A stretch of 64,000 nt of DNA, taken from positions 62,001 through 126,000 of the forward strand of contig NZ_CABPSQ010000006.1 of NCBI RefSeq assembly GCF_902459775.1, given 5' to 3'. This stretch comes from Pandoraea captiosa (GTDB lineage Bacteria > Pseudomonadota > Gammaproteobacteria > Burkholderiales > Burkholderiaceae). Positions 54,845 through 62,448 of this stretch are shown here, piece by piece. Both the position numbers and the translations under genes were made by a program. Numbering within the stretch: the stretch's first letter is position 1; each line of letters starts with the position of its first letter. The notes beneath the pieces are model-generated. The model was not told where the DNA came from. It worked only from the letters and a program-made list of their open reading frames with translations, and did not search any database.

Positions 54845-55957
54845 TCAGGCCTCTTGTTTTTTTAACGTGTTGACCGCAACGACTTCCGTGACCGGATGGA
54901 CATGTTCGCTGGCGCCGATCCAGCGAAAGCACATCGTGCCGAGTTCATGTCCTGCGGTATGGATCCAGTTGGGAACGCCCGGGTCGCGCGCTGCGACGAC
55001 GATCGTCACGCCGCCATCGGCGTCGTACGTCGCCGTCTCTTTGTTCACGCAAACGTTGAAGTATCGGAAGTCGAGCGACTCCATCCAGTAGTTCTGGATG
55101 ACGAAGTTCCAGTAATCGCACTCGGGGATGCGCGGCACGCGAATCACGAGGGCTTCATGCGCACCGAGCTTCCAGTACGCGTGGTAGTAGAAAATGTTCG
55201 GGTCGCCGCCGACGGACTGACACAGCGCCTGGTCGGCAGGCGGGAGCGTATTGACCTTCGCCACATAGCTGTGCGCCCAGTCCCCGAACATGCGGGCGGT
55301 GTTTCCGACGAAATTGGCCGCATTGACCAACTGCTTCTCGAACTTGGCCGGGTCAAGCGCCGCCGGACTCGCATGCGTCGGATCGATTCTCGCGATACTG
55401 ATGCGCGCGGGGGTTTGCTCACGCCGACGCGGCAGATATTGCCGGACCAATAGTTGGCTGGTGTCCGCCGTCAGTCGCAGCCAGTTGCCCGGGCGTTCGT
55501 GCTTCGAGAGGATGAGCTCGAAACTCCCGTCCGGCTCGAAGTGCATGTGTTTGGCCTCGATCAGGCCACTCAGCACCAGCTTGCCGTTGGTGTCATACCC
55601 CCCGCGCTTGGTACTGAAGTTGATGTTCTGAATGTCCCCCCGATTCCCACTCACGCGGTACTCGTACTCGCCGCTGATGAGCGCCACCTGGTAATAGTTG
55701 TCGGGGTTATCCGCGCCGATTTTGGCCGTTTCATGCGAAGGCACCATGAACGAGGGAAATTCCGGGCTCCCCGCTTCCACCTGCATCTCCAGGGCGATGC
55801 GCGTCAGGCGACTCAGGTAGCGAAATCCTTCTGCCCGCGTCAACGGATCACTAGGGGCATCAGCGCGCAGTATTTGCTCGCCCGCGCGCTTGAGCGCATC
55901 ACAGAAGTTGTTCCAGACATCGCCGGACAACGCATCAGTTTTCACGAGATGCTCCAA
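54845..55957 (-). CDS. DUF1214-like protein
   Basis: A 370-residue protein with a C-terminal DUF1214-like beta-rich region (RVPRIPECDYWNFVIQNYWMES, and VVAARDPGVPNWIHTAGHELGTM). An N-terminal helical domain is present. The TTG at 55957 lies after AGAGGAG and is the likely start; GTG 55945 is an alternative. Such proteins are found beside sulfotransferase-like genes in catabolic clusters; the reaction is unknown. Confidence 0.75.
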   Translation of the reverse strand: MEHLVKTDALSGDVWNNFCDALKRAGEQILRADAPSDPLTRAEGFRYLSRLTRIALEMQVEAGSPEFPSFMVPSHETAKIGADNPDNYYQVALISGEYEYRVSGNRGDIQNINFSTKRGGYDTNGKLVLSGLIEAKHMHFEPDGSFELILSKHERPGNWLRLTADTSQLLVRQYLPRRREQTPARISIARIDPTHASPAALDPAKFEKQLVNAANFVGNTARMFGDWAHSYVAKVNTLPPADQALCQSVGGDPNIFYYHAYWKLGAHEALVIRVPRIPECDYWNFVIQNYWMESLDFRYFNVCVNKETATYDADGGVTIVVAARDPGVPNWIHTAGHELGTMCFRWIGASEHVHPVTEVVAVNTLKKQEA

Positions 55958-56050
55958 AGCAAACTCCTCTTAGACGCTCACCGAAGGCCTGCGGTGAGCG
56001 GAAACCAGACAAACGCTCGTCCCCGGTGCCGAGCCGGGGGCAGTCGCGTT

Positions 56051-56857
56051 TTACTCGACAAAGGCGACCGACGCCCGTCCGATGCCATCCACCTCGAGAT
56101 CGAACCGATCTCCGGCCTGAATTGGAATCAGTGGCACGAGCGAACCCGAAAGAATGATCTCGCCCTTGCGAAACGGAATGCCGAACCGTCCAAGGGTATT
56201 GGCGAGCCACGCCACGGCTTCGGCAGGATGGCCCTGTACGGCAGAGCCGAATCCCGTGAACGCGGGCTTCCCATTGACACTCACCCGCATTTGCGCGACG
56301 GCGAGGTCCACTGTCGATGGCGCAACGCGTTCCGGCCCCAGGGTGAAGACCCCGCACGAAGCGTTGTCGGCCACCGTGTCCTGGATTCGGATCTTCCAAT
56401 CACGAATGCGCGAGTCGACGATCTCGAAGCAAGCCGCAACGGCGTCGGTCGCATCGAGGACATCCTGTCGAGTGATGTTCGAGCCCGTCAGGTCCTCCTT
56501 CAGGATGAAGGCGATCTCCCCTTCCGCACGGGGTTGAATCAACCCCGACGCCCCCAGGCTGATGACTGCGCCGTCGGCGTACTGCATGGCATCGGTGAGA
56601 AAGCCGAAATCCGGCTGATGGACGTCGAGCATTTCCTGCACGGGCTTGCTCGTCACCCCGATCTTCTTCCCGACAATCGTCTCCCCGTCGGCCAGACGCC
56701 GCTCGAGCAAGTGCAATGAGATGTGATAGGCGTCTTCAACCGAGAGCCCTTGATATCGGGACGTCAACGGCTCGATCGTGGCGCGCGCGCGCAATGCGGC
56801 ATAGAGCTCGTCACCGAGGACACGGGTGCGCTCGGACTGCACAGAGGTTTCAGTCAT
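56051..56857 (-). CDS. 2-hydroxypenta-2,4-dienoate (2-keto-4-pentenoate) hydratase
   Basis: A 268-residue FAH-fold hydratase of the MhpD/XylJ/DmpE type. Signatures include GKKIGVTSKPVQEMLDVHQP, the metal-site PRAEGEIAFIL and ACFEIVDSRI. It adds water to the dienoate released by the meta-cleavage hydrolase. It overlaps that hydrolase gene by 8 nt, so the two are coupled. The next enzyme (aldolase) is not in the window. Confidence 0.88.
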   Translation of the reverse strand: MTETSVQSERTRVLGDELYAALRARATIEPLTSRYQGLSVEDAYHISLHLLERRLADGETIVGKKIGVTSKPVQEMLDVHQPDFGFLTDAMQYADGAVISLGASGLIQPRAEGEIAFILKEDLTGSNITRQDVLDATDAVAACFEIVDSRIRDWKIRIQDTVADNASCGVFTLGPERVAPSTVDLAVAQMRVSVNGKPAFTGFGSAVQGHPAEAVAWLANTLGRFGIPFRKGEIILSGSLVPLIPIQAGDRFDLEVDGIGRASVAFVE

Positions 56858-57665
56858 TTGCGAGAAACTCCAGAGACGTGCGATTAAACAGATCGCTGTG
56901 CTCGACCATGACCCAGTGGCCACATTGATTCACGAGAACGAAGCGGGCGTTCGCACACTCGCGCAGCACTTTCAGCGCACCGTCGGCAGGACAGAACTTG
57001 TCGTTGCTTCCCCAGAAGCCGAGGACCGGGCATTGGATTTCGGACAACCGGTCCGTCAGGTCAGGCACGCGCATTGTGGACAGCACGGTTTTCGGCTGCG
57101 TGGCGCACACGGGGACTCGCTCCGACAACAGCGCTTCGGTGACATGTCGGGGATCGTGGACGAGGATCGAGAGCAGGCGTCGCATGCCGTCGCGATCGAG
57201 CTTGTCCATTGCGAAGTCATTCATCATTCGCTGAATGCCTTCCATCTCGAAATATCGCTCACGGGCTTCCAGACCGCCCGGCCCCATCAACACCAGATGC
57301 GTCACGGCGTCGGGACGATCCACGGCATACTTGATGGCGACAGCGCCGCCCAGCGAGTTCCCCACGAGCGCACAACGCCCGATACCGAGCGAGTCGAGCA
57401 ACGCCTTGAGCGCGTCGACGAAGAAGTCCAGCACGTATTCAGCGTCGGCCGGTTTGGACGACAGGCCGTATCCGGGTAAATCAAACACGATGACGCGGTG
57501 CCCATGGTCGGCGAATTCCTGATAGTTGCCCTTGAAGTTGCTGTACCCGCTGGCGCCGGGACCACTTCCATGGATGAAAATCACCGGCGATCCGCTGCCC
57601 ACGTCGTAATAGTGGAGGTCAATACCAGACGGCGTTTTGACGTAACTGCCTCTCGGGATGCTCAT
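56850..57665 (-). CDS. Meta-cleavage product hydrolase (MhpC/XylF/BphD-like)
   Basis: A 271-residue alpha/beta hydrolase. The oxyanion motif is HGSGPGASGYSNF, the nucleophile Ser104 lies in GNSLGG, the acid is in GSNDKFCP and His in CGHWVMVEH. The GSGPGASG signature is characteristic of C-C bond hydrolases of meta pathways. It lies beside the hydratase, completing two consecutive steps. It could process the product of the catechol 2,3-dioxygenase at 39871 or of an unseen enzyme. Confidence 0.9.
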   Translation of the reverse strand: MSIPRGSYVKTPSGIDLHYYDVGSGSPVIFIHGSGPGASGYSNFKGNYQEFADHGHRVIVFDLPGYGLSSKPADAEYVLDFFVDALKALLDSLGIGRCALVGNSLGGAVAIKYAVDRPDAVTHLVLMGPGGLEARERYFEMEGIQRMMNDFAMDKLDRDGMRRLLSILVHDPRHVTEALLSERVPVCATQPKTVLSTMRVPDLTDRLSEIQCPVLGFWGSNDKFCPADGALKVLRECANARFVLVNQCGHWVMVEHSDLFNRTSLEFLAND

Positions 57666-57770
57666 GGATAGATTGCGTCGTCGTTAGTGAAACGGCGAAT
57701 TCAGTCGCCGCGCTCCTTGTCGTTTTCCGATGTTCCGCGACCGGCCGCACCCCGTCATCGTCTGGTCGGA

Positions 57771-58055
57771 CTACACGGATTTCGCGATATCCGTGGCATT
57801 GAATGCGCGCGCGCCGGTGTACGCGAGCCGCATCGCCGGTCGTGGCGGTATCGGGGGAGCAAGGCCCCAGGTCCGGTTCGGTTGGCGAAAGAAGTACAAC
57901 CCCACCGTGCCGCCGGAGCGCGATATTTCGATGAGCACGAAGCGAACGCGTCCTGCCGGCGTCCTGCCGAATCGCGCCACGCGGACACTCCCCACTTCGC
58001 CCGGCGGCAACCAGCGATCAACCAGTTCCCTCAGGTCTGCCCCTCGTGTCGCCAT
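57771..58055 (-). CDS. Small basic protein of unknown function
   Basis: A 94-residue frame with plausible composition: MATRGADLRELVDRW, RFVLIEISRSGGTVGLYFF and RPAMRLAYTGARAF. GAGG lies 6 nt before ATG 58055. The opposite strand also has a frame of similar length with worse composition. No family recognised; its duplicated ribosome-site region is listed separately. Confidence 0.45.
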   Translation of the reverse strand: MATRGADLRELVDRWLPPGEVGSVRVARFGRTPAGRVRFVLIEISRSGGTVGLYFFRQPNRTWGLAPPIPPRPAMRLAYTGARAFNATDIAKSV

Positions 58056-58080
58056 ATCCAACCTCGCTATCCAACCTCGC
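58055..58080. repeat. 13-bp direct tandem repeat over a ribosome binding site
   Basis: TATCCAACCTCGC occurs twice in perfect tandem. Its complement carries GAGG, so the repeat duplicates the ribosome site of the small gene at 57771-58055. Confidence 0.8.
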
Positions 58081-58385
58081 TCCAGAGATTCGCCCGACGC
58101 CTACACCCTTACGGCATAACGAGGTAACGACGTAGCAACGTAACGACATAGCGACCGTACGCCCCCCACAACGCCACGACCTTGCATCGCGCATTCATGC
58201 GCAAGTGTATGAACGCTCGTCGTCGGTGGCGTCGTCTGAGCGGACTACTTGCGTGCCCTGCGTGCCCGGTTAGTCCTATCGGACGATGAGTCGGAAAACA
58301 CGCAAACCTAGACTGAACGTCAACGTCAATGCGTCCCGCCACCCAATACGGCGGCTTCGCCAGACATCGACAACAGGAACGACAC
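58056..58385. other. Gene-free region upstream of the flavin reductase
   Basis: No gene is supported in these 330 bases. They hold the 13-bp repeat, a run of short AACG/TAACGAC-type repeats around 58119-58150, and presumably promoters for both flanking divergent units. Confidence 0.5.
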
Positions 58386-59363
58386 GTGAGCGAGAAAACA
58401 GCCATCGATCCGAAGGCATTCCGGAATGCATTGGGGAGTTTTACGACCGGGGTCACGATCATTACGACCGTCTCCCCCGACGGCGAGCCGGTGGGCATGA
58501 CAGCGAACAGTTTCAATTCGGTATCGCTCGATCCGCCCATGGTGCTATGGAGCATTGCGCGCTCAGCGCGCAGTCTGGCGGCTTTCGAAGCCAGCGAGTA
58601 CTGGGCCGTGCATATCCTCTCGGATCAGCAGGAAGCGCTCTCCAATCGATTTGCGAAGAGCGGCGAAGACAAGTTCAATGGCCTGCCTGTGCAAGCCGGC
58701 ACGGGCGGAATCCCCCTGCTCGACGATTGTTGCGCGCGCTTGCAGTGCAAGACCGCCGTGCGCTACGACGGCGGCGATCACATCATTTTCGTCGGGGAGG
58801 TCCTCGCCTTCGAACACACCGACGCCCCGCCGCTGGTCTTTCACGCAGGCAAGTACGCCCTGGCGACCCGCAAGCCGCAACCCTTCCGGCTGCCGGCAGA
58901 GCGCAGCAGTCCGGACAATGTGGCGTTTGGTGAAGACTTCCTCGGCTACCTGCTGGCTCGCGCGCATTTTCAGTTCTATGCGCAAATGCGCGAACACCTC
59001 GTGCAAAACGGCATCGACGACACCGAGTACTTCGCACTCACCCTTCTCAGTCTGAAAGGCGGCAGAAGCGTCGAGGAGATCAACCGGCGCTTTTCATACA
59101 CCGGCTATCACATCACGACCCAGGTCACGTCGGCGTTGCAGGCACGCGGATTACTGAGTGTTGACGGCGAAGGCACAGCGGCCACCTGCGAGCTTACCGA
59201 CGCCGGCCGCAATCTGACGCTACGGTTGATTGCCGCCGCGAAGGCCATCGAGGACGGCATTGTCGAGAAAATCGGTCAGATCGAGGCCGCTTCGCTGAAA
59301 CATCTGCTCAAACGCCTGATCTCCGAGACCGATCCCGGGCTCGCGCATCCCTGGGAAAACTGA
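58386..59363 (+). CDS. Flavin reductase with C-terminal MarR-like domain (HpaC/C1-type)
   Basis: A 325-residue two-domain protein. Residues 1-165 are a flavin reductase (FRNALGSFTTGVTIITT, MTANSFNSVSLDPPMVL, HFAVNVL-type segment replaced by WAVHILSDQQ). Residues 180-325 form a MarR-like winged helix (FALTLLSLKGGRSVEEINRR, YHITTQVTSALQARGLL). Acinetobacter 4-hydroxyphenylacetate 3-hydroxylase C1 has this architecture, with a ligand-sensitive tail. The start is GTG 58386 after AGGA. Its monooxygenase partner is not obvious nearby. Confidence 0.85.
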   Translation: MSEKTAIDPKAFRNALGSFTTGVTIITTVSPDGEPVGMTANSFNSVSLDPPMVLWSIARSARSLAAFEASEYWAVHILSDQQEALSNRFAKSGEDKFNGLPVQAGTGGIPLLDDCCARLQCKTAVRYDGGDHIIFVGEVLAFEHTDAPPLVFHAGKYALATRKPQPFRLPAERSSPDNVAFGEDFLGYLLARAHFQFYAQMREHLVQNGIDDTEYFALTLLSLKGGRSVEEINRRFSYTGYHITTQVTSALQARGLLSVDGEGTAATCELTDAGRNLTLRLIAAAKAIEDGIVEKIGQIEAASLKHLLKRLISETDPGLAHPWEN

Positions 59364-59458
59364 CGGCGAATGCCCGCCGAGGCCAGGCGACGAACCTGAC
59401 AGGTGCCACCCCGCCCGCCGGATCACGGTACCTGTTACGGCACCAGTCACGGGCCCCC

Positions 59459-60844
59459 TCACGTGTCGGCCAGCAACTCGCGCGCGAGCGCCTGCGCGTG
59501 CACGCGAAGTTCCGGCACCGCAGTTGCCTCCCAGTACCGCGCCTTGAGAAGCGGCCCCAGATATCGAAGACCTTCGACAGGTGCGAGCGTTTGCCCCAGG
59601 CACTGGTAGCGGCCGTCGACTTCAAGCCCCAGTCCGAGCGCATCCGAGCGCAACAAACCATCGCTTCGCAACTGCACAAACAGAGGATCGTCGATCGCTC
59701 GCAAATCGGATGTCGGGCCCGTGCAGTTCACGACATACTCGACCGAAAGCGTCTCCGGTTCGGCGACGCCTCTGCGTCGGATAGTGACCTGGATCCCTCG
59801 CTCGAACACCCGATAGTCCAGCACGCGCGCCCGAATCAGGGCGATATCGCCTGCGTGCAAAGCGCCGTGAAAGTACAGATGCGCTTCGGGAGCGAGCCGA
59901 TGACGGTGAACGTCCCAGAACGGCTGGACATGACGCAGGAATCGCCGCTTTTCCTTCAGGGAAAGGCAAGCCCAGAGGCTCGGCGTGTGCGCACGCAGGG
60001 ACCCGAGCACATCGCGCCAGTCGGCCCCCGTTTCGCGGGCATGTCGGATCGTTGCGCGAATCGCCCTGACGTAAGTGCGCACATCGCTGCCCATCGCACG
60101 CCGCAGACCGTCACCCGCCTCGGGGGTTCGTCCGGGGCGAATGCAACGATGGGGCTGAGGCAGCAGCCCGCGTCGGGAAACGGCATAACACTTCCTGCGA
60201 CCATCGGCACGCGCCAGCACGTTAGCCACATCGATGGCCGTCAGCCCCGTTCCCAGCAGCAATACCCCCGCGTCGGCGGGAATCGCGTCGAGCGCGCCGG
60301 GCGACCACGGATCGCGTATGTAGCGCCGACTGTCATAAAAGGCCTGATTCGGCACCGGGAAATTGCGTGGCGGGAAATTGCCTACTGCGAGAACCACCTC
60401 GTCCGCGAGGACGACACGTGCGCCACTCAGTTGGACGCGCCATCGTGGCGCACCAGCGGCGCTTGCGGTCGGTGCGATGGCGTCGACCTCTGCCTCGATG
60501 CGTGTGAGGTATTGCTGCTTGCCCAGCGCAGACCGATCGAGCAGCCACGCCAGATAGCTGCCGTAACGTTCCCGCGAAACGAAAGACTCGGGGCGAACCA
60601 GCGGATCGGTCCGTGCGCAGAATTCGAAAAAGTGCCCCGGGTGATCCGTTAGCGCACTCATATTGCCGGCAGGCACATTCAGAATGTGCTTCGCGCTGCG
60701 TGTCCCGTAAGCCACGCCACGTGCCTGCGCCCCTGAGCGGTTGACCAGTACGAGCTGAACGGAACCCGGCGTCGCCATCCTGAGCAAATTCACGGCCAAC
60801 GCCGTTCCGCTAAACCCTGCGCCGACAATCACAATGGTCTTCAC
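59459..60844 (-). CDS. FAD/NAD(P)-binding oxidoreductase
   Basis: A 461-residue protein with an N-terminal FAD motif ([17 protein letters not shown]) and the FAD/NAD(P)-binding signature [22 protein letters not shown] typical of NAD_binding_9 proteins. A second nucleotide motif is [16 protein letters not shown]. The start is GTG 60844, with AGAGG upstream. It overlaps the CaiE-like gene by 4 nt. It could be a flavin monooxygenase accepting flavin from the reductase at 58386; that is inference. Confidence 0.8.
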   Translation of the reverse strand: MKTIVIVGAGFSGTALAVNLLRMATPGSVQLVLVNRSGAQARGVAYGTRSAKHILNVPAGNMSALTDHPGHFFEFCARTDPLVRPESFVSRERYGSYLAWLLDRSALGKQQYLTRIEAEVDAIAPTASAAGAPRWRVQLSGARVVLADEVVLAVGNFPPRNFPVPNQAFYDSRRYIRDPWSPGALDAIPADAGVLLLGTGLTAIDVANVLARADGRRKCYAVSRRGLLPQPHRCIRPGRTPEAGDGLRRAMGSDVRTYVRAIRATIRHARETGADWRDVLGSLRAHTPSLWACLSLKEKRRFLRHVQPFWDVHRHRLAPEAHLYFHGALHAGDIALIRARVLDYRVFERGIQVTIRRRGVAEPETLSVEYVVNCTGPTSDLRAIDDPLFVQLRSDGLLRSDALGLGLEVDGRYQCLGQTLAPVEGLRYLGPLLKARYWEATAVPELRVHAQALARELLADT

Positions 60845-61467
60845 GGCTGGGTTCCTCTGGCCCTCATCGCTTTGATCAGATGCAACGGAATCGCCCGCCC
60901 CACATCGATTCGAGGCCGATCCCGTTCCACCGACGCCAACGGTGTCGTGGCCACGAGGGAGCGCCGGCACAACTGCGCCAGGTCCTCGTAAAGCGAAGTG
61001 CCGTCGGTCTTCCACGCCAACTCCTCATCCGTCAGCGCCCGTACCACGCGAGCCGGCATTCCGGCCACCAGCGTACGTGCCGCCACATTGGCGCCCTCTT
61101 TCACGAGGCTCATGGCCGCGACAATGCTGTGCTCTCCGACAACAGCACCATCCATGACGACGGCATTCATCCCGATCAGCGCGTTTCGCCCGATCCGGCA
61201 GGCATGCAAAATCGCCCCGTGGCCGATATGTCCGCCCTCCTCGACGACGGTGTCGGTCTCCGGATAGCCGTGCAGCACACAGCCATCCTGAACGTTCGCC
61301 CCGTCCTTGATTTCGACGCGGCCGAAATCCCCGCGCAAACAGGCGGTCGGACCGATGTAGCATCGCCGCCCGATGATCACGTCACCAATCAACACCGCGG
61401 ATGGATGCACAAATGCGTCGGAGGCCACGACCGGGATCACGCCGTCGAGCGCGTAGACGTTAGCCAT
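60841..61467 (-). CDS. Gamma-carbonic-anhydrase-like hexapeptide protein (CaiE/PaaY type)
   Basis: A 208-residue left-handed beta-helix protein. Metal-ligand histidines are His66 (CVLHGYP), His83 and His88, spaced as in gamma carbonic anhydrases. Isoleucine-rich hexapeptide repeats and an Arg-rich C-terminal helix follow. PaaY in the phenylacetate pathway is a hexapeptide thioesterase of this family. Coupled to the FAD-dependent gene. Confidence 0.85.
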   Translation of the reverse strand: MANVYALDGVIPVVASDAFVHPSAVLIGDVIIGRRCYIGPTACLRGDFGRVEIKDGANVQDGCVLHGYPETDTVVEEGGHIGHGAILHACRIGRNALIGMNAVVMDGAVVGEHSIVAAMSLVKEGANVAARTLVAGMPARVVRALTDEELAWKTDGTSLYEDLAQLCRRSLVATTPLASVERDRPRIDVGRAIPLHLIKAMRARGTQP

Positions 61468-61497
61468 AGGTTAGCCACAGGAAAGAACGTCGGATCA

Positions 61498-61977
61498 CTA
61501 CACGACGTCGACACGCAAACGCGTGAGCTTGGACGACTGGATCCGCCACTCGCCGTGCACACGCACATAGGTGTCGTGGTAATGACCGTGTCCGGTCATT
61601 CGATGAAACGGCATGGCGAATTCATCGGGCCATCGCAAATGGTCGGTCATGGCCCAAACGGCTGAAGCGGACGTCGGGGAAAGGACATGGATCTCCGGCA
61701 TGCCACCGAGATGGACGGTTGTCGCGCCTTCGGTCGCCGCAAGAATGAAGTTTGCGATCTCGGCGGCGCCCTTGACGATGGCGGACTTGTCGGCTTCGCC
61801 CCCTGCGGCTTCGCTCATGTCGAGCGCTGCGTTCTCGGCAAACAGCGAGGCAAGGCCTTGACGATCCTTTGTGTCCACGTAACGAAAGTAGCGCGCCTTC
61901 AACACGCGAATCGCTTCGATCGCGCATAGCCGATCGAGCGCTGCCACTGCATGCGTCTCCAAAGCTCGTTCGCTCAT
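61498..61977 (-). CDS. SnoaL/NTF2-like protein
   Basis: A 159-residue cone-fold protein with helix ALDRLCAIEAIRVLKARYFRYV, acidic FAENAALDMSEAAG, and RMTGHGHYHDTYVRVHGEWR near the end. It overlaps the next gene by 4 nt. Its N-terminal pattern resembles the oxygenase beta-like protein at 31770. It could be a dehydratase, isomerase or small subunit. Confidence 0.82.
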   Translation of the reverse strand: MSERALETHAVAALDRLCAIEAIRVLKARYFRYVDTKDRQGLASLFAENAALDMSEAAGGEADKSAIVKGAAEIANFILAATEGATTVHLGGMPEIHVLSPTSASAVWAMTDHLRWPDEFAMPFHRMTGHGHYHDTYVRVHGEWRIQSSKLTRLRVDVV

Positions 61978-62435
61978 GATGTCTTCACCGGCTTTTCAAA
62001 GTCACCCATCAGACTTTCCTTGATGATGAGCGGATTCAAATACTCTCGCCAATAGGTCACTTTGCCTTGCGCGAACCGCAGAATGCCCAGATAAGCGTTG
62101 CTGTAGGGTTTGCCCGTTGGGTGGTACGTGGTATGCGAGGTGTACTCGACGATCAGGGTCGACGGATCCGCCATGTCGTAGTACTGGCTGATCTCGTATG
62201 CATAGGGATCGAACGCCTGGGTTCCGGCCTCGATGAATTCGCGGAGTTTTCGATTCCCCACGATTTTGCTGTCCATGTTGGGGATCGGCAGATACGGCCA
62301 GTCCTGATACACGTCGTCTGCAAGGTACGACTCAAACTGATCGAATTCCTTGCGGCCCAGGTGCCCGAGCATGGTTGCGAAAATAGCCTTGTTGCTATCG
62401 CGCAGACTTGCGCTCGCTTTGTCGTCTGTGGTCAT
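61974..62435 (-). CDS. SnoaL/NTF2-like protein
   Basis: A 153-residue cone-fold protein: FATMLGHLGRKEFDQFESYL, DVYQDWPYLPIPNM and EYTSHTTYHPTGKPYSN. It is more like the ketosteroid-isomerase/SnoaL-2 type than its neighbour. The gap to the OYE-like gene is 13 nt, so both NTF2-like genes are probably co-transcribed with it. Confidence 0.82.
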   Translation of the reverse strand: MTTDDKASASLRDSNKAIFATMLGHLGRKEFDQFESYLADDVYQDWPYLPIPNMDSKIVGNRKLREFIEAGTQAFDPYAYEISQYYDMADPSTLIVEYTSHTTYHPTGKPYSNAYLGILRFAQGKVTYWREYLNPLIIKESLMGDFEKPVKTS

Positions 62436-62448
62436 TGTCCGTCCGCCG

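Noticed and set aside
57730-58119. 129-codon plus-strand frame
   Set aside because: The minus-strand frame at 57771-58055 has a ribosome site and more protein-like composition; only one can be real.
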